Positions 36,998 to 44,958 of a stretch of 64,000 nt of DNA are shown one piece after another (position 1 is the first letter of the stretch; every line of letters starts with the position of its first letter). The stretch comes from Streptococcus respiraculi (lineage in GTDB: Bacteria > Bacillota > Bacilli > Lactobacillales > Streptococcaceae), in contig NZ_CP022680.1 of assembly GCF_003595525.1 (NCBI RefSeq), positions 1,328,001 through 1,392,000 of the forward strand, written 5' to 3'. Position numbers and translations under genes: made by a program. The notes beneath the pieces are model-generated. The model saw nothing but the letters and a program-made list of their open reading frames with translations, was not told the origin of the DNA and did not search any database.

Positions 36998-39349
36998 ATG
37001 ATGACCACAGAGGATTATAATAAAATGGCTGGCGATGTTTATTATGTAGATTCTAAGAAGACTGTTATTCCTTTTCAAAAAAGAGATAAAGTTGCTGGAG
37101 ATAAATATCAAATTTTACGAGTCTCGGACAACCAAACTAACGGTATGCAAGCAATGGCAGTTGCGCCAGTCGTGAATGGGGAGGTGGATGCTTCCCAGAT
37201 TACAATTGTCTATGCAGGAACGAATATTGATGACCCTAGTGACCGTCGTACAGATATAGAAAATATAATGCAAGGGCGCGACGGGCTAACGAAAGACCCT
37301 CGGAGTTCCGAGATCATAGATAGTCAAATTGACACAGCTCTTGATTTTGCCACAGACATCAAAAAAACATATCCTCAAGCCACTATCTCTACGACAGGTC
37401 ATTCTCTGGGAGGGTATCTCGCAACCTTAGTTGCGATAAAAAACAAATGGGCTTCAACAGCCTTTAATGGACCGAGTCCTGCTAATATGTTGACAGAAGA
37501 AGAGATTGCGTGGGCCAAAGCCCATACTGATATTATTATTAATTATCGCAACACGAGAGACTGGCTTGGGAATTATGGTGGAGACCCTTTGGGAATAGCA
37601 CGTTATGTAGAGTCGTATAAGGATGCAGGCATATTTGCTATTTTGTATTACCATGGGCTTTCAACGTGGGAGTTTGACGCTCACGGGAACCTCATTGACA
37701 AATATGGCTTCATTGTTGACCAGAAAAATTACCATACGGGTGTTGATATTGATGGAGACGGGGTGGAGGATATTCACCTAAGCCCTGAAAATGTAGAGCC
37801 TAGGAATTTGTTCCTTTCTAGTGGCAATCTCAGTCTTGCGGGTGGTACGGCAATCAAGATTAATCCAGATAGCTTACGAATGCTCTCAAGTAATCTGAAT
37901 AGCTTGGCATTAACTGAGATTCCAGCCATGATTCGTGTGTGTCAACTGTGCCAAGATAAAAATGCCAAAATTCAAGGGGATTTTAACACGCGAAAGCAAA
38001 AGGTGGAAGAAAGCATTGTTCAGCGTTTTAAGGAAACTAGACTAACAGAGGTCTTCTACCTACTTCATGATTCACTGGGACAGATGATGAATAAACAGCA
38101 TATCTTTGAGAATCTATCTTCTCCTCAAACATTGGTCAATACGATTTCACATCCAGCTTATTTGTCTAGTGGTGCTTATCTGGACCTCTATCCTTATAAT
38201 AGTATGCTATCTCGACTTGCTACAAATAGTCAACAATTGGTACAACAGCTGAGGGATGAGAAAACAGGTGGCTTCCAAGATGGTTTTCTAATAAATTCTC
38301 CACCGACAGCTCTCAAGTCTTCATCGGTCTTAGAAGAAACTGTGAAAAGCTTCAAAAAGAAGGGCGAAATCATTTTTGAAGGGACAGGATTACGGGAAGG
38401 GAAAAGAGATGGGATTAGCCAGTCCCTAACAGAAGTATTGGAAGTAGAGCAAAAAAACCTTCGAGAATTACAAATGGCGGTCGAAAATGTATCTCGTCTA
38501 ACCTTGAGTTTAGCCAATAACTTTCAAGGAATGGATGAATGGCTGCAGGGACAGCTATCAAGTGGCGGTAATATGGCAGGTTTTTCTGTTCAACATGTCC
38601 CAGTCTCTTACAAAGCCTATCTTGAAGAATCTGCTATTTTTGATGATGTCAAAGATGTCTTACAGGCCTTTGATCAGCAAGTCGAAAGGCGGAGTGACCA
38701 GTATGCGAAGGAAGTAGCAGTTGCCTTTTCAGATACCTTTCAACAAGTTCAGGCTTCCTTAGAGAGATGGACTGAGCAGTTGATATCCTTTAATAAGACA
38801 GTTGACGCGGTAAAAGACACTTTCGATATCGACATTTACGTGGATAAGAAAAAGATGGTGGATGATAAAACTGTTGTCACACGGACCTATTGGGGTCAAT
38901 TAGTGAGATTATATGGCTCGACAACGTCGGTAACAATTCGCTCTGCACACCAAGAGATTCCAACATTAGCAGACAAGATTGTAGAAGCAATTGAGGTTAC
39001 ACGTTCGGCCAAAAGTGATATGCAAAATCTAAAGCCTCAAATAAAGGTCATCATTGAGGAAGGTGTCTATAATGCTTTTGATTTGGATGAGATTGTGGCC
39101 AGTCAAAAAGTAATTCAAATTCAGACCAATCGCATCATGCAGGAGTTAAACTATGTAATGACAACAATTTCAAGTCAAATGACAGGACAAGCCATCACTA
39201 GACTATCAGAACAATTGGGAAATGTTCATCAGTTGACTCGCTATTTCAATCAATTGGTCGGAGATTGCTTCGGGAATCAAGGCGGAAAAGAGACGTTACC
39301 GCGTGGTGTATTGGCACCTCAGGCGAATTGCTTCTCTCTTAATAAGTAA
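36998..39349 (+). CDS. T7SS-associated lipase with reverse domain order (TslA-like)
   Basis: A 783-residue protein. The N-terminal alpha/beta-hydrolase (about 1-290) carries TGHSLGGYLA with nucleophile Ser136, preceded by VYAGTN. Further on are RDWLGNYGGDPLG and YYHGLSTWEF, possible Asp/His sites, and an EF-hand-like DIDGDGVED. There is no signal peptide. The C-terminal ~450 residues are largely helical (for example VLEVEQKNLRELQMAVENVS, VLQAFDQQVERRSDQYAKEV), like an LXG-type T7SS targeting region placed at the opposite end. This reverse order is that of S. aureus TslA. The esxA operon starts 128 nt downstream. Helical helpers like TlaA/TlaB are not seen nearby. Phospholipase activity is inferred from the family. 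Confidence 0.82.
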   Translation: MMTTEDYNKMAGDVYYVDSKKTVIPFQKRDKVAGDKYQILRVSDNQTNGMQAMAVAPVVNGEVDASQITIVYAGTNIDDPSDRRTDIENIMQGRDGLTKDPRSSEIIDSQIDTALDFATDIKKTYPQATISTTGHSLGGYLATLVAIKNKWASTAFNGPSPANMLTEEEIAWAKAHTDIIINYRNTRDWLGNYGGDPLGIARYVESYKDAGIFAILYYHGLSTWEFDAHGNLIDKYGFIVDQKNYHTGVDIDGDGVEDIHLSPENVEPRNLFLSSGNLSLAGGTAIKINPDSLRMLSSNLNSLALTEIPAMIRVCQLCQDKNAKIQGDFNTRKQKVEESIVQRFKETRLTEVFYLLHDSLGQMMNKQHIFENLSSPQTLVNTISHPAYLSSGAYLDLYPYNSMLSRLATNSQQLVQQLRDEKTGGFQDGFLINSPPTALKSSSVLEETVKSFKKKGEIIFEGTGLREGKRDGISQSLTEVLEVEQKNLRELQMAVENVSRLTLSLANNFQGMDEWLQGQLSSGGNMAGFSVQHVPVSYKAYLEESAIFDDVKDVLQAFDQQVERRSDQYAKEVAVAFSDTFQQVQASLERWTEQLISFNKTVDAVKDTFDIDIYVDKKKMVDDKTVVTRTYWGQLVRLYGSTTSVTIRSAHQEIPTLADKIVEAIEVTRSAKSDMQNLKPQIKVIIEEGVYNAFDLDEIVASQKVIQIQTNRIMQELNYVMTTISSQMTGQAITRLSEQLGNVHQLTRYFNQLVGDCFGNQGGKETLPRGVLAPQANCFSLNK

Positions 39350-39417
39350 CATTTCTAGTCTCTATTTTTGTTTATGCAACTATTTTGTAGAAATAGACAA
39401 TAAAAAATGAAAAAAGC

Positions 39418-39446
39418 TTGGGAATAGTTGTAAACTATCGTATGAT
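39418..39446 (+). promoter_or_regulatory. esxA promoter with a dyad in its spacer
   Basis: TTGGGA (39418-39423), a 17-nt spacer and TATGAT (39441-39446) precede esxA. The spacer contains the perfect inverted repeat ATAGTT-gta-AACTAT (39424-39438), a candidate site for a regulator. Confidence 0.7.
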
Positions 39447-39477
39447 TTATCTATAAAAATGTAAAGGAGACACTATT

Positions 39478-39774
39478 ATGTCAGGACAAATTCGTGTATC
39501 ACCAGAAACCTTACAATCACGTGCTCGTGAGTATGGGAAAGCTTCAAACGATATTACTACAATCTTGAATAATCTTCAACGCCTTCAAGATACTCTTCGT
39601 GGAGAGTGGGAAGGTCAAGCATTCCAAGGTTTTGATAATCAATTTAATGAATTGAAACCAAAAGTACAAAACTTTGCGGAATTGTTGCAACAAATCAATG
39701 CTCAACTTGATAAAACAGCACAAGCAATGCAACAACATGACCAAGATTTGTCTCGCAACTTTGGTCTACAATAA
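39478..39774 (+). CDS. esxA: WXG100-family T7SS substrate EsxA
   Basis: A 98-residue helical-hairpin protein without signal peptide. The WxG turn is LRGEWEGQAFQGF (Trp-Glu-Gly at residues 43-45), flanked by two amphipathic helices (about 8-40 and 47-92). It ends HDQDLSRNFGLQ. Such proteins are exported as dimers by the EssC motor and are needed for secretion of other substrates. A strong SD (AAAGGAGA) and promoter precede it. A terminator-like hairpin follows, before esaA, suggesting that esxA is made in excess over the machine. This is the first gene of the canonical T7SSb cluster. Confidence 0.96.
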   Translation: MSGQIRVSPETLQSRAREYGKASNDITTILNNLQRLQDTLRGEWEGQAFQGFDNQFNELKPKVQNFAELLQQINAQLDKTAQAMQQHDQDLSRNFGLQ

Positions 39775-39788
39775 AACATTTTACTGGT

Positions 39789-39819
39789 AAGGTTGGGGGA
39801 GGAATCCTCAACCTTTTTT
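39789..39819 (+). terminator. Partial terminator between esxA and esaA
   Basis: AAGGTTGGGG and CCTCAACCTT pair (one G-T) with a 7-nt loop and are followed by a T run. It lies inside the T7SS operon, 15 nt before the esaA start, so it probably attenuates read-through rather than ending the operon. Confidence 0.8.
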
Positions 39820-39833
39820 CATAGGAGGAAGAA

Positions 39834-42800
39834 GTGAATAAAAAATTATTGGTATGGCTAGGTGTTGGTTTATTAGCTATCACAGTTGTAGTATCTTTTT
39901 TTGGTGTTATAAAACCAACTTCAATTAGTAAAAATCCTTCAGAACAAACAACTCAGAAGAATCCATTTAAGATTGCAGTTGTCAATGAAGATAAAGGAAT
40001 GACCTATAACGGAGAGAATGTCAATATTGCCAATACACTCATGAAATCATTTTCAAAATCTACGGATTATGTTATTGAAACAGTGTCTCGTTCGATTGCA
40101 ATAAAAGGGTTAGAGAACAATACTTATCAGTTAATGATCATCTTCCCGAGTAAATTTTCAGAGGATAGTTTGGCGATTGAATCTGCGAATCCGTCGCGAG
40201 CTGTCTTTCAGTATGAAATCAAATCTGATAGACAACTAGTTGTAAAGCAGGCCGAGCAAGCTGTAGTTGATGTTAAGAGTCTTTTCAATAAAGATCTAGT
40301 CAATATCTACTTTCTTAGTATCATTGGAAACCTTCAGACTGCGCAATCTCAAGTGTCAGACGTTGTGACAAACGAAGGGGAGTCTTTAGATGCGTATAAT
40401 ACAAAACTATTTAATCCCTTGACTTCCTATTCTCAGTTGTTTGCAGGCTTACACTCAACACCAAATGATTTGTTAAACACGTATTCTTCATTTAGTAAAG
40501 ATCTCAACAATACAAATGCTGCGTTTACATCAATTGCTAGCGTAGGTAAAAGCTATGAGGAAGAAATCGAAAAGATCAAATCCTTGCAGGAAGCTTGGCA
40601 ATCGTCGATTGATACGAGAGAAACCATTTTAAAAAATTATGATGTAGAATTTTCAAAGTTAACAGTTGAACAACAGTTAGCTCAGATGAAAGAGCTTAAT
40701 TCATATATTTTTGAACATTTGAATGAGCCTGCTGTATGGAAAGATACAACTGACAAAGTGAATGGCTTCAATACCGAACTAAAGAGTTTTGTAGAACGTT
40801 TAAAAAAGCTAAACACCGATATTGACAAAAGCTTAGAAAACTATGACGAAGCTATTGCGAAAGCAGTTGATGAGTCACTGGCAGATACGACTGGAAAGAC
40901 AGATCAAGCTGATGAAATCAAGCAAACGCTAGGGCTATACTTTAAGAAACTACATGATACAATGCTGTCAAAAATAGATGGTGCTATTACTGCAATGCCT
41001 TACTATGATGATGATGGCATTAATCGTATGGACTTATCTGACGCAGATAAGAATTACTTGAAAAATATTAATCGTTTTGTGGAGTGGTATTCAACTGAAA
41101 ATGAAAAAACTTTACCAGCAAGACCAGCTTCTACGATGCAACAACAGTATATCGCAAGCGTTAAAGAAGCTGTCTCACAAAATTTGCAGAAGCAAAGAAC
41201 CATTCCTTTTAATAATATTGAGGGAAATGTGACTAGCGTAAAACTATCTGTTCCTGAAAATTATGTATTACATGTCAGCGACTACCCTACTACACAAATA
41301 AGTGCTACGGAATATGAGGTTGCTGGCTTAAGTGGTACTTCATTTGCGATTTCCTATACTCTTGCAGCAGTGAATCCAGAGCAAGTGGATATCTTCCAAG
41401 AAGTACCAGTACGAGCAGTCGTAACGACTAGTCAAGAAGTGGGGGTACTTTCTAGTGAGAGTGAGGAGAAAACAGTCTCTGATAAGGTAAAAGTCCCTGC
41501 GGATCTAGAAGAGGCTGAGTCTAAGACTCGAGAAGTTGAGGGAGCAATGGTTGTTCGTATCCCGAAAGCAGAAACGAAGACGATTACAAGAACCTATTCA
41601 GATACAGATGTTATTTCGAACGCTTCTGCCTACACAGTAAATGTTAATACACAAGCCGTTTATAATGATGTGAAGAGCTATTTAGAGGTCGCTTCTCTTG
41701 CAAAAGCATATTATGATATGGATTTACAAACTGGTGAACTGAAACCAGGTCCATCTGCTTTATTAAACCAGACAGATGTTGAGAACCTTAAAACTATTAT
41801 TGTCAATCTCATTAAAGACACAACAGTCTCAAGTCTAAAAGATCAATTAAAAGTTCCTGATGAAGATTTAGAGAAGTTTGAAGCTAAAGTTGCAGATGCC
41901 GAAGGGTTAATTACGAATATTGATGGGTTAAGAACAAGCACTTCTGATTTACTTGCTCAATTGAGCTCTGTCATCGAGGAGACTGAAAAAACTCATACAA
42001 CTATTACAAGTAAGCCTGTATTCACAGAATCAGAAAAGAGAGATAATGTAGATTTAGTAACGGTTACCATGGATATGAACAAAGATATGGTTCAGCTACT
42101 GACCGCAAGTCAAACACTGATGAACAATACAAAATCGAATCAATCCGTTTCTAAAACGATTGAATCAGATGTAGAGCGTCTGTCGTCTGATGTAACGAAT
42201 CTGGAAAAAGAAGGTGAGTCTTTATCAGGCCGTGTTGTAGAATTGAAAAATGTGATGGATGATACCTACACTTCGAACAAAGAGTTCCTTCAAGCCTTTT
42301 CAACTGTGCTAAGCAACACCAAAACAGGAAATAATAAAAATGAGGCTGTCTACGATTATCTATCAAATCCAGTAGATGCATCAAAAATTCAAAATGTTTT
42401 AGGAAACTCTACGGCTACGAAAGTAACAACAGCACGCCAAGATGAACGATCCGGTTTACTGATTATTTTAATTTGTTATTTGGTAGCTTTAGGAATTGCT
42501 TACTTGTTACAACATGCAGACATTCCAGAACTACAGAAACAACTGAAGATTACCAATCGAATTCATTGGAAAAACGCGACAGGTCCTATGGCGTTTCTGA
42601 CAGTAATGGGAGCTACTGCAGGAATTTTGATTGCGACAGTATCTGGATATAAGCTAGCCATGAATTTTGGACAGATCTTTTTTCTAATCTTTATAGTAAT
42701 TGCGGCAGTTCTATTCTTTACTTATGGGTTAAATCTGCTCTTAGAGAAAATCAAGAGTTTAGGATTTTTACTTGGAATAGCGCTATTACTTCTACACATT

Positions 42801-43010
42801 ATAACGGCTAGTCAGTTATTAGATGCTTACTATGTTAGTTCGACTAACTTTCTAGGGGCGATGTCTCCGTTGACCTATATAGAAGATTTAGTAACAAATT
42901 ATATCAACCATACGAAAGGCTGGGAGTTGCCATTTATTCTGTTATTGATGGTAGTGATTGCTTTAGGAAGTACGAATGTACTGATTTACAGTAAGGTCAA
43001 AGATAACTAA
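39834..43010 (+). CDS. esaA: T7SS membrane protein EsaA
   Basis: A 1058-residue YhgE/Pip-related membrane protein. There is one TM helix at the N-terminus (about 4-24), then a very large extracellular region with long coiled-coil stretches. About five TM helices lie at the C-terminus (from about residue 865). FKIAVVNEDKGMTYNGENVN near residues 42-62 is the conserved YhgE start. In T7SSb, EsaA forms the extracellular stalk of the secretion channel and serves as a phage receptor in staphylococci. Translation starts at GTG 39834 behind AGGAGG; no ATG start fits. The stop is 9 nt before essA. Confidence 0.95.
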   Translation: MNKKLLVWLGVGLLAITVVVSFFGVIKPTSISKNPSEQTTQKNPFKIAVVNEDKGMTYNGENVNIANTLMKSFSKSTDYVIETVSRSIAIKGLENNTYQLMIIFPSKFSEDSLAIESANPSRAVFQYEIKSDRQLVVKQAEQAVVDVKSLFNKDLVNIYFLSIIGNLQTAQSQVSDVVTNEGESLDAYNTKLFNPLTSYSQLFAGLHSTPNDLLNTYSSFSKDLNNTNAAFTSIASVGKSYEEEIEKIKSLQEAWQSSIDTRETILKNYDVEFSKLTVEQQLAQMKELNSYIFEHLNEPAVWKDTTDKVNGFNTELKSFVERLKKLNTDIDKSLENYDEAIAKAVDESLADTTGKTDQADEIKQTLGLYFKKLHDTMLSKIDGAITAMPYYDDDGINRMDLSDADKNYLKNINRFVEWYSTENEKTLPARPASTMQQQYIASVKEAVSQNLQKQRTIPFNNIEGNVTSVKLSVPENYVLHVSDYPTTQISATEYEVAGLSGTSFAISYTLAAVNPEQVDIFQEVPVRAVVTTSQEVGVLSSESEEKTVSDKVKVPADLEEAESKTREVEGAMVVRIPKAETKTITRTYSDTDVISNASAYTVNVNTQAVYNDVKSYLEVASLAKAYYDMDLQTGELKPGPSALLNQTDVENLKTIIVNLIKDTTVSSLKDQLKVPDEDLEKFEAKVADAEGLITNIDGLRTSTSDLLAQLSSVIEETEKTHTTITSKPVFTESEKRDNVDLVTVTMDMNKDMVQLLTASQTLMNNTKSNQSVSKTIESDVERLSSDVTNLEKEGESLSGRVVELKNVMDDTYTSNKEFLQAFSTVLSNTKTGNNKNEAVYDYLSNPVDASKIQNVLGNSTATKVTTARQDERSGLLIILICYLVALGIAYLLQHADIPELQKQLKITNRIHWKNATGPMAFLTVMGATAGILIATVSGYKLAMNFGQIFFLIFIVIAAVLFFTYGLNLLLEKIKSLGFLLGIALLLLHIITASQLLDAYYVSSTNFLGAMSPLTYIEDLVTNYINHTKGWELPFILLLMVVIALGSTNVLIYSKVKDN

Positions 43011-43019
43011 GGAGTCGAT

Positions 43020-43484
43020 ATGAAAAAAGTACTTTGTTTTCTGTTGCTATCTACCTGCTTATTGTCTGTAGCTGTCTATGCGGATGATGGCTCATTGAAA
43101 ATTGATACGGATATTCATTCAAAACAGGAATCGAAAGAAGTCCATTATATCGAACAAGAAAGTGAGCTTGCAAAGCTATTTCGTGCTGATACATCAGAAT
43201 CAATTCAAACAGTACAAGAAAACACAAAAAATACTGAAAAAAAAGAAAAAGATAATCTTTTCTTGGGGAATTTATCCAGCACAAATATTATGGAAGCCTA
43301 TCAACCCTTGTTGTTTACTTCAAAGACCATGATTTCAAATACAGGAGACTATCATATCTCATTAAATGAGAAGTCTCCTGCGCTTTCATGGCAAGTGCTA
43401 GGGGTGCTTAGTTTAGCATTTTGTGTGCTGGGATACTCGATTATACGAGCTTTCACCCGAAAAAAGGAGGGAAATAGATTATGA
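43020..43484 (+). CDS. essA: T7SS membrane protein EssA
   Basis: A 154-residue protein with an N-terminal signal-like segment (about residues 4-21) and a C-terminal TM helix (about 124-143, SWQVLGVLSLAFCVLGYSII) followed by a basic RKKEGNR end. The central part is polar and variable, as usual for EssA. Identification rests on position between esaA and esaB plus this topology. AGGAGT lies 5 nt before the ATG. The stop codon overlaps the esaB start (ATGA). Confidence 0.9.
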   Translation: MKKVLCFLLLSTCLLSVAVYADDGSLKIDTDIHSKQESKEVHYIEQESELAKLFRADTSESIQTVQENTKNTEKKEKDNLFLGNLSSTNIMEAYQPLLFTSKTMISNTGDYHISLNEKSPALSWQVLGVLSLAFCVLGYSIIRAFTRKKEGNRL

Positions 43485-43723
43485 ATGAGTATGTCAATGT
43501 TAGTCTTGACTTTGTTCCATTTATCAACCGTCAAATTGATTTAAGAATCCCTTCTTCGATGACACTAAAGGAATTACTACAAATTGTATCTCATGCTTAT
43601 GGATTAAATTTGAGCATAGTTAATCCGACTGCACGGATTATACAGTCGGGACAGACGATTGCTAGTACAGGAACGTTGGAGTTTGTGAAGGATGGAGTAT
43701 TACTACAATTAGAAACCATTTAG
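43481..43723 (+). CDS. esaB: T7SS ubiquitin-like protein EsaB
   Basis: An 80-residue cytoplasmic protein of the YukD/EsaB ubiquitin-like fold. The pattern IDLRIPSSMTLKELLQIVSH and the ending GTLEFVKDGVLLQLETI match the family. It starts in the ATGA overlap with essA, behind AAAGGAGG. EsaB is required for, or modulates, T7 secretion in staphylococci. The 3-nt gap to essB indicates tight co-expression. Confidence 0.93.
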   Translation: MNEYVNVSLDFVPFINRQIDLRIPSSMTLKELLQIVSHAYGLNLSIVNPTARIIQSGQTIASTGTLEFVKDGVLLQLETI

Positions 43724-43726
43724 GAT

Positions 43727-44944
43727 ATGATAGAGAGAAAGATGAAAGAATTGAAAGTAGAATTATTAGCCGAGGATGTTAAAGGAAATCGTGAGGTAGC
43801 GTATACCTTATTAGAGGCTGTACATCCTCTTTTTCTTACAACAGATATGAGTGTCCAAGATGATATGTTGTTGTTAGAAAGTTACCTTGAAGATGGGATG
43901 TACGGCTGGGAACGCTTGAGCGAGTTAACGGTGGAAGAACGCTTGCGTCACCTCTTGAATATTGGTTGCTTGTATAAGGAATTAGAGTTTTCGAAATACA
44001 CCTACTCCTTTGAACCAGAGTCTATTGTTTTTACGATGAATGGTGCTCCCCTTTTTATTCATAAGGGAATCAAAGGACAAGTGCCACCATATGATGGAAT
44101 AGCAGAAGGAGAGTTCCTAGAGCGTTACAAAGCAATGACTCTGTCGCTTTTAGATGATAAGACAGACTATCCTTCTTTGCTGGATGGAAAATTACCTTTT
44201 TACAAAGGAAATCTTTTCTGTGAGACTGTGGTTAAGGCAGAAACGATTGCAGAAGTGTTGAAGTTACTTCAAGAAAAATACAATGAAGAGAAACAGCTCA
44301 ATGAACAGAACTTTTCAAGAATGAGTAATAAAGTGGTTTCACGAATGAAATTTTCTACGATTATTTCTACGATTGTAGCTGTTTGTTCACTGATTGGGAT
44401 TGGCTACCTATTCTTCTTTGCCTTGCCAAGACAGGAAATGATCTCGACTATTCGATTAGCCTTCATTCAGGAAGATTATTCACAAGTCATCTCTACTTTG
44501 AAAAATACAGATAGTAAGTCACTCAGTCAAGATGATAAGTATATTGTGGCTTATTCAGTGATTATGACGGAACATTTGACCGATGAGCAAAAAACAGAAC
44601 TAAGTAAAATCTCTAATCAGTCAAATGAAGATTATCTTCGTTATTGGGTGTTAATTGGTCAAGCAAAGATTGATGAAGCGATTGATATTGCTAGCTTCTT
44701 AGATGATCCACAACTATTGATGTATGGAATGACAAAGAAAATTGATGAGATTCAGCGTGAACCAGACATGACTTCTGAAGAACGGACAGAAAAAATTAAT
44801 GGCTACAAATCGAAATTAGAAGAGTTGAAAAAGCAATATTTGACGTCTTCTGATAGTGATAAGCAAGAGACTACAAACGAAGAGAGAACGTCAACTACTA
44901 CTTCAAGCACTACAACAAGTAGCTCTTCATCTAATTCACAATAG
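43727..44944 (+). CDS. essB: T7SS membrane protein EssB
   Basis: A 405-residue protein with a cytoplasmic pseudokinase-like domain (about residues 10-195; WERLSELTVEERLRHLLNIG is recognisable). A single TM helix lies at about 212-231 (STIISTIVAVCSLIGIGYLF). An extracellular helical domain follows, ending in a Thr/Ser-rich tail. This is the YukC/EssB layout; the protein couples EssC to the membrane complex. ATG 43727 lies 3 nt after esaB, and an ATG five codons later is an alternative start. The stop is 14 nt before essC. Confidence 0.94.
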   Translation: MIERKMKELKVELLAEDVKGNREVAYTLLEAVHPLFLTTDMSVQDDMLLLESYLEDGMYGWERLSELTVEERLRHLLNIGCLYKELEFSKYTYSFEPESIVFTMNGAPLFIHKGIKGQVPPYDGIAEGEFLERYKAMTLSLLDDKTDYPSLLDGKLPFYKGNLFCETVVKAETIAEVLKLLQEKYNEEKQLNEQNFSRMSNKVVSRMKFSTIISTIVAVCSLIGIGYLFFFALPRQEMISTIRLAFIQEDYSQVISTLKNTDSKSLSQDDKYIVAYSVIMTEHLTDEQKTELSKISNQSNEDYLRYWVLIGQAKIDEAIDIASFLDDPQLLMYGMTKKIDEIQREPDMTSEERTEKINGYKSKLEELKKQYLTSSDSDKQETTNEERTSTTTSSTTTSSSSSNSQ

Positions 44945-44958
44945 TAGGAGGCACATAA

